In this document: piece after piece, positions 17,558 through 27,304 of the stretch
How positions within the stretch are numbered: position 1 is the stretch's first letter
How the letters are laid out: each line of letters begins with the position of its first letter
Made by a program: the position numbers and the translations under genes
The notes under the pieces: generated by a model
What the model saw: the letters and a program-made list of their open reading frames with translations, nothing else
What the model was told of the DNA's origin: nothing
The model's database searches: none
NCBI GenBank assembly: GCA_029939945.1
Contig: JAOZRX010000015.1
Coordinates: 1-35,896 of the forward strand
Origin: Candidatus Izemoplasma sp.
GTDB taxonomy: Bacteria; Bacillota_I; Bacilli_A; Izemoplasmatales; Izemoplasmataceae
Reading direction: 5' to 3'
Length of the DNA: 35,896 nt

Positions 17558-18667
17558 CTAAAATATTGAAAATATGATATTTCCTAATAAAAGTCCTTTT
17601 CTAGTAAAACGTAAATAATCGTTTTCTAGCACAAGTAACTCTTTGCTAATAAAATCATTAATTTCTGGATATAATTCTAACAAATCGACATTATATTTTG
17701 AATTCACAAAGTTTATGTTAACTCCAGCTAATAATCTAAGTCCCATAATCATTTCTTCACGTAAAGGTTCTACTTCATATGCTTCACTGATTGGGTATCC
17801 GTCTTCATTGAGGCTTTTAGTGTATCTCCTAACATTTCTGATATTGGAGAACCTTGAATCTTTATATAGAGAATGAGATCCACTTCCAATACCTAAATAC
17901 TGTTTATTTTGCCAATAAATCATATTATGAATTGATTCATATCCTTTTTTTGAAAAATTACTTATTTCGTAATGATTGAAGCCTTTATTTTTCAAGGTAT
18001 CAATCACTCTATTATACATTAATGCTTCTAAATCTTCACTGTTCATGCTTATTTTATTTTGAGAATATAAATAGTGCAATTTTGTCTTCTCTTCAAGAAT
18101 TAATGAATAATATGAGATATGTTTAATTGGTAAATTTACCACTTCTTCTAAGTCCAATACTAATTCTTCCATTGTTTGATTAACTAATGAGAAAATCATA
18201 TCAATATTTATGTTTGTAATACCACTTTTTAGAAGATTATCAACAGCATTCAATACATCTTCTTTCGAATGAGTTCTTCCTAAAAATAGTAAATGATTAT
18301 CATTAAATGTTTGAACACCTATACTTACTCTATTTATTCCATACTTATTAAACAGATTTGCCATTTCAATAGAAATATCGTTTGGATTAGTCTCAATTGA
18401 AAACTCAGTGAGTTTTTTTATATTAATATATTTCTTTATTTGGATTAATAGTTCTTCTAATAAGTTGATTGGTAAGCTTGATGGAGTTCCTCCACCAATA
18501 TATACTGTTTTTAAGTCATTATATTCAAATTTATGATTTTCTAACTCCTTAATTAACGAAACTAGATACTTTTTCTTCTTATCTAAAGAAGCGATTTCCT
18601 TATGAAAGTCGCAGTAAGTACACACTTTGTCACAAAACGGCACATGAATATATAGTGCAGTTAACAT
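17558..18667 (-). CDS. hemW: Radical SAM heme chaperone HemW-like protein
   Basis: 369 residues from the ATG at 18667, which follows GAGGTGAT. Upstream in-frame GTG and ATG codons lie in or against that site and are less likely. A radical SAM CxxxCxxC motif is seen in CDKVCTYCDF near residue 12, then VYIGGGTPSSL (about 56), ETNPND, RVSIGVQTFND, the family motif HNMIYWQNKQYLGIGSGSHS (about 247-266) and a C-terminal winged-helix region. True coproporphyrinogen dehydrogenase HemN has a longer N-terminus and CxxxCxxCxC; this protein lacks the last cysteine, so it is HemW. HemW binds and transfers heme. It lies downstream of lepA, as in Bacillus, and starts the xerD-deoB-MATE run. Confidence 0.88.
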   Translation of the reverse strand: MLTALYIHVPFCDKVCTYCDFHKEIASLDKKKKYLVSLIKELENHKFEYNDLKTVYIGGGTPSSLPINLLEELLIQIKKYINIKKLTEFSIETNPNDISIEMANLFNKYGINRVSIGVQTFNDNHLLFLGRTHSKEDVLNAVDNLLKSGITNINIDMIFSLVNQTMEELVLDLEEVVNLPIKHISYYSLILEEKTKLHYLYSQNKISMNSEDLEALMYNRVIDTLKNKGFNHYEISNFSKKGYESIHNMIYWQNKQYLGIGSGSHSLYKDSRFSNIRNVRRYTKSLNEDGYPISEAYEVEPLREEMIMGLRLLAGVNINFVNSKYNVDLLELYPEINDFISKELLVLENDYLRFTRKGLLLGNIIFSIF

Positions 18668-18892
18668 AATCATCACCTCGAGTCTAATTCTATCATATTT
18701 TATAGTGTAATGGGTATATATTTTATAATTATTTGATTATTTTTGCTTTTACTCTATTTACACCATATAATCACACTCGCTTCATATCTTATATATATAA
18801 TGAAAGAAAGTAAATAAATGAGAGACGTTTAGTATAATATTCAGAGATATTCCTTAATAATCTAACAAGAATATATTGTGCTTTATCTATTA
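18668..18892. other. Intergenic region upstream of hemW
   Basis: About 225 bases, extremely A/T-rich, with several TATAAT-like boxes on both strands. A minus-strand TGATAGAAT (extended -10) just before hemW could be its promoter, but no good -35 box is seen. I see no gene or structured RNA here. Confidence 0.3.
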
Positions 18893-18924
18893 TTTAAAGA
18901 AAGAAGCCCTAATTTTAGGGCTTC
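18893..18924 (-). terminator. lepA terminator
   Basis: Stem GAAGCCC/GGGCTTC with flanking TAA/TTA pairs (18903-18924), followed on the minus strand by TTTCTTTAAAT. It separates lepA from hemW. Confidence 0.75.
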
Positions 18925-18929
18925 ATTGA

Positions 18930-20762
18930 TTAATCATCTAGTTTTAAAACGGTCAAGAATGCTTCTTGTGGTATTTCTACACTACCGATACTTTTCATTT
19001 TCTTTTTACCTTTTTTCTGTTTCTCGAGTAATTTCTTTTTACGAGTAATATCTCCACCATAACACTTAGCTAAGACGTTTTTACGCATTGCTTTTATTGT
19101 GCTTCTAGCAATTATCTTATTATTAATGGCTGCTTGAACGGGTACTTCAAACATATGTCTTGGAATAATCTCTTTTAGTTTTTGAGTCATTGCTTTACCT
19201 CTGCGGTATGCAAAATCCTCAAAAACGATAATACTAAGAGCATCTACGATCTCATTATTAAGTAAGATATCCATTTTAACTAGTTTACTTTGGCGATAAT
19301 CACTAAATTCATAGTCAAATGATGCATATCCTTTTGAATATGACTTTAATTTATCAAAAAAGTCATAAACTATTTCTAATAATGGTAATTTGTATGTTAA
19401 TTGAACTCTTGAATCACCAATGTATTGCATATCTTTAAAGATTCCACGTTTAAATTGGCATAATTCCATAATGTTACCAACATATTCATTAGGAGTTAGA
19501 ATTATGGCTTCAACAAATGGTTCCTCAATTCTATCAATTCTTTGAATTGGTGGTAGATCACTCGGATTATCAATCATTATCATTGTATTATCTGTTAAAA
19601 AGATTTTATAGATAACGCTTGGACTAGTAGCGATTAAAGGAATATTGAATTCTCTTTCAATTCTTTCTTGAATTATCTCCATATGGAGTAATCCAAGGAA
19701 ACCAGTTCTAAATCCAAAACCAAGTGCTTGAGAAGTTTCAGGTTCAAAGACTAAAGACGCATCATTTAGTTTAAGTCTACCTAGTGCTTCTCTTAAATCA
19801 TTGTATTGTGCTGAATCAATTGGGAACATTCCACAAAATACCATTGGATTTAATGTTCTATACCCTGGAAGTGGAATATCAGCATGTTGAATTTCATGAG
19901 TAATTGTATCTCCCACTCTAATATCTTCAATATTCTTGATTGAAGCAGTTAGAAATCCTACATCTCCTGGTCCTAAATAATCTCTTTTTTCTTCTTTTGG
20001 AGTAAAAACTCCAACCTCTAAGACTTCATAAACAACATTAGTAGCCATCATTTTTATTTGATCGCCTTTTTTAACAATACCTTCAAAGATTCTTATACTT
20101 GGAATGATTCCACGATAAGAATCATAATATGAATCAAATATTAATGCTTTTAATGGAGCTTCTGGATTACCTGTTGGGATTGGAACATTAGTAACAATTT
20201 GTTCAAGGATATCAACAATACCTATTCCTTCTTTAGCGCTAGCCAATACGGCGTTACTAGCATCTAAACCGATAATATCTTCTACTTCCGCTTTAACTTT
20301 TTCTGTATCTGCGCTAGGTAGGTCAATTTTGTTAATAAGTAATAAGATTTCTAGATCATTTTCAAGAGCTAAATAAACATTAGCTAATGTTTGTGCTTCG
20401 ATACCTTGTGCAGCGTCAATTACTAAGACTGCACCTTCACAAGCCGCTAAACTACGAGAAACTTCATATGTAAAGTCGACATGACCAGGTGTATCAATAA
20501 GATGAAAAATATATTCTTTCTTATCAAGAGCAATATATTTAATTTCTACTGCATTTAATTTTATTGTAATTCCACGTTCTCTTTCTAAATCCATTGAATC
20601 TAGAAGTTGAGATTTCATCTCTCTACTAGTAATAGCATTAGTTTCCTCTAATATTCTATCCGCTAAGGTAGATTTACCGTGATCAATATGAGCAATAATT
20701 GAGAAATTTCTTATTTTCTGTTGTCTTTTTCTAATTACATCATAATCGATTTTTTGACTCAT
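18930..20762 (-). CDS. lepA: Elongation factor 4 (LepA)
   Basis: 610 residues, normal for this ribosome-associated GTPase. G1 AHIDHGKST (24-32), the switch region with RERGITI, G3 [10 protein letters not shown]4 INKIDLP and G5 SAKEGIG are present. These are followed by EF-G-like domains II, III and V and the LepA-specific C-terminal domain ([25 protein letters not shown]... through [26 protein letters not shown]). The last part is the hallmark separating LepA from EF-G. It promotes back-translocation or assembly of ribosomes under stress; its exact role is debated. The ATG follows AGGAGGTG. It has its own promoter and terminator, and keeps the Bacillus-like order lepA then hemW. Confidence 0.97.
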   Translation of the reverse strand: MSQKIDYDVIRKRQQKIRNFSIIAHIDHGKSTLADRILEETNAITSREMKSQLLDSMDLERERGITIKLNAVEIKYIALDKKEYIFHLIDTPGHVDFTYEVSRSLAACEGAVLVIDAAQGIEAQTLANVYLALENDLEILLLINKIDLPSADTEKVKAEVEDIIGLDASNAVLASAKEGIGIVDILEQIVTNVPIPTGNPEAPLKALIFDSYYDSYRGIIPSIRIFEGIVKKGDQIKMMATNVVYEVLEVGVFTPKEEKRDYLGPGDVGFLTASIKNIEDIRVGDTITHEIQHADIPLPGYRTLNPMVFCGMFPIDSAQYNDLREALGRLKLNDASLVFEPETSQALGFGFRTGFLGLLHMEIIQERIEREFNIPLIATSPSVIYKIFLTDNTMIMIDNPSDLPPIQRIDRIEEPFVEAIILTPNEYVGNIMELCQFKRGIFKDMQYIGDSRVQLTYKLPLLEIVYDFFDKLKSYSKGYASFDYEFSDYRQSKLVKMDILLNNEIVDALSIIVFEDFAYRRGKAMTQKLKEIIPRHMFEVPVQAAINNKIIARSTIKAMRKNVLAKCYGGDITRKKKLLEKQKKGKKKMKSIGSVEIPQEAFLTVLKLDD

Positions 20763-20790
20763 ATTAACACCTCCTATTTTACGCTAATTA

Positions 20791-20819
20791 ATTGTACATT
20801 ATTATTAGTATTAATGCAA
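20791..20819 (-). promoter_or_regulatory. lepA promoter
   Basis: Minus strand TTGCAT (20819-20814), 17-base spacer, TACAAT (20796-20791), giving a leader of about 22-25 bases. Confidence 0.6.
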
Positions 20820-20837
20820 TAAAAAAGAATACTTATA

Positions 20838-20865
20838 TAAAACAAAACGGCATATTTGTGCCGTT
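20838..20865 (-). terminator. yaaA terminator
   Basis: Stem AACGGCA/TGCCGTT (20846-20865) followed on the minus strand by TTGTTTTATA. The stem includes the first bases of the yaaA stop codon. Confidence 0.7.
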
Positions 20866-21568
20866 AAATGGATCTTGTAAAGATAATGTTTTTTTCATCT
20901 GAAAGTTTAGAGTTAAAACTATAGCTATTTGCATCATATTCTTTCATCTTTTGAATGTCTTCAATATTACCTAAAATGAGGTAATTAAGGAATCTTCCAC
21001 GTTCTTGTTTAGAATAAGTTGGTTGATTAACGTAATTGTCATTTTTCTTTTGAAGAAAGCTTATATTAATGAAATTTGTTTTCTCAATAAGTTTAGAAAA
21101 TTCATTTGAAGCTAAATTTATAACAAGTTCGTTCTCAAAATAGCCTGTAATATCCCAAAAATCATAAAGATTTATCCCGATTTTCATCTTCATATCAAGA
21201 CGGTAAGGATTAATTAATGTTCCTGGTTCTAAGATTCCGTAAAAGGCATCTAGAATAATAAGATTATTCTTAATATAGTCATATTCTTTTGAAAGATATA
21301 GTTCTTTTTGAAGACCTTTAAAAACTAAACCATTAAAACTCTCAAAGGCATGATAAAGACCTAGTTTAGAGTAATTCTTTATATTCAAATATGTTGTCTC
21401 TAACAGTTGATCGTTGATTTTCATAATTTTTTTTAAGTCAGTCTTTGATAGTTTTCTCAATTGGGATAAAATTTTCTTGTGTTTTGACAAATAGATAATT
21501 TTTGTATCTTTTAAATTACTGGATTTCGTTAATTTTTGGGTTTTACTTGGAGAAATCACTATTTTCAT
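20864..21568 (-). CDS. yaaA: YaaA family peroxide-stress protein (DUF328)
   Basis: 234 residues, near the usual 240-260. The N-terminal MKIVISPSKTQKL (1-13) is the conserved ISPAK/SPSKT signature. Further family features are YHAFESFNGLVFKGL (about 73-87), LDAFYGILEPGTLINPYRLD (about 107-126) and the late SKQERGRFLNYLI (about 184-196). In Escherichia coli YaaA binds DNA and limits iron-driven oxidative damage. The ATG at 21568 lies seven bases after AAGG; a TTG one codon earlier is possible. A minus-strand TGTTATAAT (-10 at 21600-21595) is a likely promoter element with a weak -35. It is a single gene. Confidence 0.85.
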   Translation of the reverse strand: MKIVISPSKTQKLTKSSNLKDTKIIYLSKHKKILSQLRKLSKTDLKKIMKINDQLLETTYLNIKNYSKLGLYHAFESFNGLVFKGLQKELYLSKEYDYIKNNLIILDAFYGILEPGTLINPYRLDMKMKIGINLYDFWDITGYFENELVINLASNEFSKLIEKTNFINISFLQKKNDNYVNQPTYSKQERGRFLNYLILGNIEDIQKMKEYDANSYSFNSKLSDEKNIIFTRSI

Positions 21569-21822
21569 CAAATCACCTTAACTCTCTTTAAAATATTATA
21601 ACATATAAGTTGCATACTTAAATTTGATATTTGAATTAAGAAGGTATATACTGGAATTAGAGATTAGTATAATGTTTTGTGGGGGATAATCATAAAACTT
21701 GGAACACAAGGTTATCATTTTGAGTATTTTATAATATTCTTTTTGATAGCCTTTTTTATAAAAACGGACAGGTATGTCCTGTTTAATTACAATTTATTAT
21801 ATTAAAATTAAAGATATTGTAA
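21569..21822. other. Intergenic region upstream of the RHS remnant
   Basis: About 250 bases with the yaaA promoter at its left end. A weak hairpin, GGACAGG...CCTGT, lies around 21768-21783. No coding frame continues from here into the RHS remnant: an in-frame TAA at 21820-21822 closes it, so the 5' part of that gene has been lost. Confidence 0.4.
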
Positions 21823-23148
21823 AAATCAGCTGAAAGTGTCTTTACTCAAAGATACGAGTATAAGTACAACCAATCAGGAAACACAAGAGAATGTGAATAT
21901 GACAATGGCGGGAACCTAAGCTCATACTCTTATAACATTGAAGGTTATAGCAGCACACAAAGCTACAATTATAATCTTAGTACAGGAGAGTATGATTCCA
22001 CTACTGGAAGTGGATACTCCATAGATTATGATTATGAAACAACCGGAATAAAAAGGTTAGATGAAATAATATGGACTTTAGGTGGAACTATAAGAAATAC
22101 AATGTCCATAGATTACTTTGATGGTGCATCTGTTGGAAATGGAAATGTATCAAATAGAATTGAGTCAATAACTCAAGTAATTGGTGCAGTGACAATACTG
22201 GAGGATATTACTTATGATGAGAAAGGATTCATTGAGCAAATAACTAATAACTACGGAGATATCATTCAATACATTTACGATGATAAAGATCAACTAACAA
22301 GAGAAAATAATGAAGTTGATGATTATACATACGTTTACGTATATGATAATTATGGTAATATTACATATCAATACTATTATGGTTTTACAACAGGAAGTCT
22401 AGGTACACCTAGCAATATAGAGATATATGCATATGACTCAACATGGAAAGATAGGTTAGCATCTGTAAGTTATGTACAACCTTTCAATCAATCTCAAAAT
22501 TACACTATCACATATTATTATGATGATTATGGAAATCTTACAGCTACATCAGATGATTCAGATGATTCAAACAATGAAGCTTATGTATATGAGGGAAGAC
22601 AACTGATATCATTTTCACAAGATGACACTACTATAACTTATATGTATAATGATGCAGGATATAGAACTCAAAAAGTAATAGATGATGGATCAACAGAGCA
22701 AACAATTGACTATTATTTAGATGGATCTAAAGTACTATTTGAAACTGATGGAACCTATGAAATATATTATGCTTATAATGTTGATGGATCACTGATTAGC
22801 ATAAGATACAATGGAACTACATATTACTATGTTCACAATGTATTAGGAGATATCACTCATTTGTTAGATTCATCAGGTGATATTGTGGTAGAATATAGAT
22901 ATGATGCTTGGGGAAACATAATATATAAAACACCTTCAAGTACGCTTGCGGATATTAATCCTTATAGATATAGAGGTTATAGATATGATGAGGAATCTAG
23001 TTTATATTATCTTAATAGTAGATACTATGATTCTTCTATAAGCAGATTTATAAATGCAGATGGTTTATTAGGTGCGACTGGAGATATTCTAGGACATAAT
23101 ATGTATGCATATACACAGAACAATCCAGTAATGTATGTTGATCCATAA
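21823..23148 (+). pseudogene. RHS/YD-repeat protein remnant, 5'-truncated and without a toxin tip
   Basis: An open frame of about 441 codons begins immediately after an in-frame TAA (21820-21822) and has no convincing start or ribosome binding site near its beginning; the first ATG is at 22102. Many YD-type repeats are visible: YDNYGNITYQY, YYYDDYGNLTA, YMYNDAGYRTQK and VEYRYDAWGNI. The RHS-core end NPYRYRGYRYDEESSLYYLN, SRYYDSSISRFINADG and AYTQNNPVMYVDP follows. In functional RHS proteins DPxG is followed by a variable toxin. Here the x codon is TAA (23146-23148), so the frame reads DP-stop-GE and ends six codons later; no toxin domain remains. It may be a silent recombination donor for an active RHS locus elsewhere, or mere decay. 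Confidence 0.85.
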
Positions 23149-23277
23149 GGAGAGAAAATATTATAATAATGATTTGACCCTAAAAATCTAAAATTTTATT
23201 TAATAGATAAGGGAACACATATAGTTATAACGATTTTGGATAGTGTGTTATAATGTCTTTAGGTAGGAGTTGATAAA

Positions 23278-23616
23278 GTGAATTTATATTACTTTTTTCA
23301 AAAATATTTAGATAAAAAGAATGAATTTGAATTTAAAAGAAGTTGGGAAAAATTTGTTCATAACAATATAAAAAGATTTGTTGGTGTTATATTTCTAGTA
23401 TGGATAATAGGTACTATTCTTGTAGGATATTTAGTTAATCTAGTTATTGGGTTCTTCTTAGGCTTCATTATAATGCTGTTCTTTAGTGCATATTTTGGAT
23501 ATATATTATTAATCCAAACACTTAAGTTTCTTGCAGTAAATAATACAAGATATATTCAAGAACAAACTATTGTAGATGAAAATGTTATGAATTATGAAGA
23601 TGTAGTTGACTTATAA
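23278..23616 (+). CDS. Small membrane protein of unknown function
   Basis: 112 residues from a GTG start preceded by TAGGAG. A charged N-terminus (about 1-33) is followed by two adjacent hydrophobic segments (about 35-56 and 57-85) separated by only a residue or two, so they form a hairpin or a long helix pair, and then a polar, acidic C-terminal tail. A -10 box TATAAT lies at 23249-23254 with a poor -35 (TTATAA). It sits right after the RHS remnant, where an immunity gene would normally stand, but nothing in the sequence proves that role. No family is recognised. Confidence 0.6.
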   Translation: MNLYYFFQKYLDKKNEFEFKRSWEKFVHNNIKRFVGVIFLVWIIGTILVGYLVNLVIGFFLGFIIMLFFSAYFGYILLIQTLKFLAVNNTRYIQEQTIVDENVMNYEDVVDL

Positions 23617-23632
23617 ACAATAAAAACAAAAG

Positions 23633-23662
23633 AAAAAGACGTATTCACATACGTCTTTTTTT
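23633..23662. terminator. Bidirectional terminator between the small membrane gene and rnpB
   Basis: Stem AAAAAGACGTAT/ATACGTCTTTTT with a four-base loop and T runs on both sides. It serves the + gene and the end of the RNase P RNA on the minus strand. Confidence 0.8.
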
Positions 23663-24005
23663 AATTAATACCATATAAGCCATGTTCTGTACCCTTATAA
23701 AGGGTGGTAACCATTTATCTACGTATAAATACGTCTCCTCATCAGTTCATTTACCGAATTGAAGTGCCCCTACCATAGTTTGGGTTTCTAGCTTGCGGGG
23801 TTTACCCGTTCCACCTTCATAGTTTCCTACAAAGTTCGTCTCTGTGGCACTTTTAAAGATAATCACACCATTTAACAGGTGTTTTCTCAGCCGTCACTTA
23901 CGTGCATAGAGTTATTGTTTCCTCTATCACAATCACTACAAGCATCTCAGCTTGTGCTAGCATGGACTTTCCTAACATTTCTGCTCGGTTACCCAGGTAT
24001 TAATA
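23663..24005 (-). ncRNA. rnpB: RNase P RNA
   Basis: About 340 bases, the catalytic RNA that removes tRNA 5' leaders. Reading the minus strand, the conserved blocks appear in order: TTAATACC (5' side of helix P1, pairing with GGTATTAA at the 3' end, 23665-23672 against 23996-24003), AGGAAAGTCCATGCT, GCTGAGATGC, AGTGCCACAG, GGTAAACCCC, AGAAACCCAAA, TGGTAGGGG, GATGAGGAG and finally ACAGAACATGGCTTA. The order and spacing match low-GC Gram-positive (type B-like) RNAs; the exact class was not folded. The 5' end falls five to seven bases after the stop codon of the Bfd-like gene, so a separate promoter would have to sit in that gene. The ends are good to a few bases. Confidence 0.93.
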
Positions 24006-24009
24006 TATA

Positions 24010-24192
24010 TTATTTATTTAATTCTTCTTCTAGTATTTCTTCGATTTCTTCAATACAACCACCACAAGTTATCCCTGCTTCTGTCACATCACCAATAATT
24101 TCTACTGTTGTTGCTCCATTATCAATTGCATCGAGTATTTCTTGATAAGTAACTTCTTGGCAATGACAAATAATATCATCTTTTTCTCTCAT
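24010..24192 (-). CDS. Bfd-like [2Fe-2S]-binding protein
   Basis: 60 residues from the ATG at 24192, which follows TTAGGAGGTG; an upstream in-frame GTG at 24201 lies in the ribosome binding site. Four cysteines (C9, C11, C43, C46) form the CxC...CxxC pattern in IICHCQEVT and GITCGGC, the [2Fe-2S] ligands of bacterioferritin-associated ferredoxin and the Fer2_BFD domain. The length matches stand-alone Bfd (about 64). Bfd of enteric and pseudomonad bacteria reduces bacterioferritin to release iron; here the partner is unknown, and the ferritin in this window is of the non-heme type. It lies 41 bases after pnp and directly before rnpB, all on the minus strand. Confidence 0.85.
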   Translation of the reverse strand: MREKDDIICHCQEVTYQEILDAIDNGATTVEIIGDVTEAGITCGGCIEEIEEILEEELNK

Positions 24193-24233
24193 CAGTTGCA
24201 CCTCCTAAAAATCATTGTATTATGTGAATCTTA

Positions 24234-26390
24234 TTATTTAGTTTCAGGTGCTTTTTTTGGAGCAGGTTTGAAAACAGGTTTTGGTAAAGTTGCTTTTCTT
24301 GATAAATCAACTCTTCCTTTATCATCAATACCAATTACTTTAACACTAATGATGTCTCCCATTTTAACAACATCTTCAGTTCTTTGAACTCTTTCGTGAG
24401 CCAATTTAGAAATATGACATAAACCGTCTGTACCTTTCCATAATTCAACAAAGCATCCGAATTTTTCAACTCTAACTACTTTACCTGAATATACTTCTCC
24501 AACTTTAGCAACTCTAACGATTTGCTCAATAATTTTAATTGCTTTTGCGATATCTACTGTATTTGTATGCATAATTGTAACTCTACCATCTTGTTCAATG
24601 TCAATTTTAACATCATTACATTGTTCAATGATTTGAGTGATTTGTTTTCCACCAGGTCCAATAACATCTCTGATTTTGTCTGGATCAATTTGCATTAATT
24701 TAACTTTTGGAGCAAATTCAGCAACTTCTTCTCTTGATTTATCAATAATACTATTCATATTATCAAGAATTTGTAATCTAGCAATTCTTGCTTGTTCTAG
24801 AGCTTCAGCCATTATATTGTTAGTGATTCCAGCGATTTTAATATCCATTTGAAGCGCTGTAATACCATCTTTAGTACCTGCAACTTTAAAGTCCATATCT
24901 CCATTGTGGTCTTCCATACCTTGAATATCAGTTAAGATTGAGTAATATTCTCCTTCTTTAATTAATCCCATTGCAATTCCCGCAACTGGATTTTTAATTG
25001 GAACACCAGCAGCCATTAAACTCATACTACCAGCGCAGATTGTTGCTTGTGAGCTTGAACCATTACTTTCTAATATTTCAGATACTATACGTACTGTATA
25101 AGGGAATTCGTCTTCAGTAGGCATTACTTGTCTTAAAGCACGTTCTCCAAGCATTCCGTGACCGATTTCTCTTCTTCCAGCTCCCATATATCTTCCTGTT
25201 TCACCAACACTGTATGGAGGGAAGTTATAATGTAACATAAATGTCTTTTCTTCTCTTTCAGCTAGACCATCAATTATCTTATGTTCTCTTAGAGATCCTA
25301 AAGTAGTCAATGCTAATGCTTGTGTTTGACCTCTTGTGAACATTGCTGATCCATGAGTTCTTTTAAATAGATCAATTTTTGATTCAAGAGCTCTTAATTC
25401 GTTCAATTTTCTACCATCAGGTCTAACTTTATCTTCACTAATTAATCTTCTTAATTCGTCTTTTACGATATCATGACAAACAATACCAACATCAGATAAT
25501 AATTTTTTAAGATCATCTTTGTCCATTCCAGCATTGTTTTCTTCGTATTTTGCAGTTACTGCATCTGTAACTGCGGTAATTGCTTCATCTCTAGCAGCTT
25601 TTTCTACTGTTTGAACAGCTTTTACCATATCTTTTTCGACTACTGCTTTAACTTCTGCGAAAAGTTCAGGGTTAACTACTTTATATTCAAATACTTTTTT
25701 CTCTTTTCCAACTTCTTTAATAATTTCTTCTTGGAATGCAACAATTTTCTTGATCCATTCATGTCCAAAATTAATTGCTTCTAACATATCTTCTTCATTA
25801 ACTATTTTAGCACTAGATTCAACCATGTTAACTGCGAATTTTGTACCAGCAACGATTAATTCAATGTCTGATAATCCTTGTTGTTCAACTGTTGGGTTAA
25901 GAATTAATTTACCATCAACTCTACCTACATTTACTCCTGCAATTGGCCCAGCAAATGGAATTTCACTAATTCCTAATACTAAACTACTACCAATCATAGC
26001 TGTCATTTCTGGTGAGTAATCTTGATTCCCACTCATTACTTGATTGATTACTTGAACTTCATTTCTAAATCCATCTGGAAATAGAGGTCTAAGTGGTCTG
26101 TCAATTAATCTTGATGTTAATGTTTCGTTATCACTTGGTCTTCCTTCTCTTTTTAAAAATCCTCCTGGGATTTTTCCTGCTGCATACATTTTTTCTTGAT
26201 AAATGCACATTAATGGAAAGAAATTTGTTTGAACTTGTCTTTTTGAAACTGCTACAACACTTAATACTGCAGTATCTTCGTATCTTACAAGCGCAGCTCC
26301 TGCAGCTTGTTTAGCAACTTCTCCTAATTCAAATACTAATTTGCTACCATCTAAATCCATCTCGAATATTCTTACGTCAGTCATATTCAT
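24234..26390 (-). CDS. pnp: Polyribonucleotide nucleotidyltransferase (PNPase)
   Basis: 718 residues, full length. 3'-5' phosphorolytic exoribonuclease of mRNA decay. Domain order: RNase PH-like domain 1 (about 10-215, with [21 protein letters not shown]), an alpha-helical linker, RNase PH-like domain 2 (about 310-545, with [24 protein letters not shown] as catalytic region), a KH domain (about 555-615, IGPGGKQI) and an S1 domain (about 620-690, [15 protein letters not shown] and GLCHISKLA). A proline/lysine tail follows. ATG at 26390 follows AGAGGA; the ATG two codons later is possible. In Bacillus pnp follows rpsO directly; here two genes intervene. A TATAAT at 26437-26442 with a weak -35 may be its promoter. 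Confidence 0.97.
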   Translation of the reverse strand: MNMTDVRIFEMDLDGSKLVFELGEVAKQAAGAALVRYEDTAVLSVVAVSKRQVQTNFFPLMCIYQEKMYAAGKIPGGFLKREGRPSDNETLTSRLIDRPLRPLFPDGFRNEVQVINQVMSGNQDYSPEMTAMIGSSLVLGISEIPFAGPIAGVNVGRVDGKLILNPTVEQQGLSDIELIVAGTKFAVNMVESSAKIVNEEDMLEAINFGHEWIKKIVAFQEEIIKEVGKEKKVFEYKVVNPELFAEVKAVVEKDMVKAVQTVEKAARDEAITAVTDAVTAKYEENNAGMDKDDLKKLLSDVGIVCHDIVKDELRRLISEDKVRPDGRKLNELRALESKIDLFKRTHGSAMFTRGQTQALALTTLGSLREHKIIDGLAEREEKTFMLHYNFPPYSVGETGRYMGAGRREIGHGMLGERALRQVMPTEDEFPYTVRIVSEILESNGSSSQATICAGSMSLMAAGVPIKNPVAGIAMGLIKEGEYYSILTDIQGMEDHNGDMDFKVAGTKDGITALQMDIKIAGITNNIMAEALEQARIARLQILDNMNSIIDKSREEVAEFAPKVKLMQIDPDKIRDVIGPGGKQITQIIEQCNDVKIDIEQDGRVTIMHTNTVDIAKAIKIIEQIVRVAKVGEVYSGKVVRVEKFGCFVELWKGTDGLCHISKLAHERVQRTEDVVKMGDIISVKVIGIDDKGRVDLSRKATLPKPVFKPAPKKAPETK

Positions 26391-26507
26391 TTTTCCTCTT
26401 TTCTTCTCTTATTATATTTTTTATTTTATCCAATTTATTATAATACCATAAAAATTATAAAAAGCATAGAAATAAAACCTATTGTTTTAATTTCTAATGT
26501 GTATAAT

Positions 26508-26534
26508 AAAAAAAGCAAATTGAATTTGCTTTTT
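26508..26534 (-). terminator. tetR terminator
   Basis: Inverted repeat AAAAAGCAAATT/AATTTGCTTTTT centred at 26522. Its T run on the minus strand follows the tetR stop codon, which it overlaps. Confidence 0.7.
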
Positions 26535-27189
26535 AGCATGCAATATATTTTATAAACATTGCTATTGTGCTATTTAGGAATTCAGCAGCACTTTCATCAT
26601 CCATTGGTTGGCTATACCCTAGACTTAAAGCTATTCTTTGAGTAGTTGGAACCATTATTTTAGATACAAAACCATACATTTTTTTACCATCGAAGATTGG
26701 ATTTATTGAACCATCTTCTATTCCGTCAAGAAATAAATCAACATAAGCTTTATTAATATAAATTATATACTCGAAAAACTCATGTTCTCCTTCCATTGGA
26801 TTAGATGATGGTATTACTGTATCCAAATCATTCATAAACTTAAGGAAAGGTTTATGATGATAATAAAGGTCTAAGAAGATTTCCAAATATGATTGAACTT
26901 TAGCTAATCCAGTAGAATTGGGATCGATATTTTTTTCTGCAAAAATATCAAACAATTCAACTTGCTCTTTCCAATAATCAAAAGCAACTAATTTAACTAA
27001 CTGCATTTTATCTGTAAAATAACGGTATAGTGACGCTTCTCCCACATTTGCATTCTTTGCAATAATACTTATTTTACTATTAATTATGCCTTTTTCATAA
27101 AACTCTGTTTTTGCAGTTTTGATTATTCTTACTATTTTTTCTCTTTTTAAATCACTAATATCATCATAATAAGTTTTTTTAAGGTTCAT
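26533..27189 (-). CDS. TetR family transcriptional regulator
   Basis: 218 residues from the ATG at 27189, which follows GAGGTGAT; the in-frame GTG at 27198 lies in that site. An N-terminal TetR helix-turn-helix is visible at about residues 18-65: IIKTAKTEFYEKG, then SKISIIAKNANVGEASLYRY, then FTDKMQLVKLV. The C-terminal 150 residues are an unassigned ligand-binding/dimer domain containing PFLKFMNDLD. The next gene upstream on the same strand is the AI-2E family permease, with a terminator between them, so shared regulation is possible but unproven. A minus-strand TATAAT (27216-27211) with a weak -35 is the likely promoter. Confidence 0.85.
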   Translation of the reverse strand: MNLKKTYYDDISDLKREKIVRIIKTAKTEFYEKGIINSKISIIAKNANVGEASLYRYFTDKMQLVKLVAFDYWKEQVELFDIFAEKNIDPNSTGLAKVQSYLEIFLDLYYHHKPFLKFMNDLDTVIPSSNPMEGEHEFFEYIIYINKAYVDLFLDGIEDGSINPIFDGKKMYGFVSKIMVPTTQRIALSLGYSQPMDDESAAEFLNSTIAMFIKYIAC

Positions 27190-27276
27190 TTGTATCACCT
27201 CTATAAGTTTATTATATAACTAAAGAATTATTTTTAAAGTAATCGTATAATATTTTTTTATTTTTCTCTAACATTT

Positions 27277-27304
27277 AAAAAATCATCAATTAAGATGATT
27301 TTTT
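27277..27304 (-). terminator. Terminator of the AI-2E family gene
   Basis: Perfect 11-bp stem AAAAAATCATC/GATGATTTTTT with a six-base loop (27277-27304). It overlaps the stop codon at 27292-27290. Confidence 0.75.

Noticed and set aside
17558-18667. Coproporphyrinogen III dehydrogenase HemN
   Set aside because: It lacks the fourth cysteine of CxxxCxxCxC and the long N-terminal part, and has the HemW-type HNMIYW motif.
21768-21783. Terminator hairpin before the RHS remnant
   Set aside because: The stem is only about five pairs in either register, and no gene ends here.
23879-24387. Plus-strand open frames over the RNase P RNA, the Bfd-like gene and the 3' end of pnp
   Set aside because: They are antisense to strongly conserved features, lack ribosome binding sites and have biased low-complexity translations.
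27199-27240. Palindromic TetR operator in its own upstream region
   Set aside because: The best candidate (AGTT...AACT around the -10 box) has only four paired end bases and mismatches inside.
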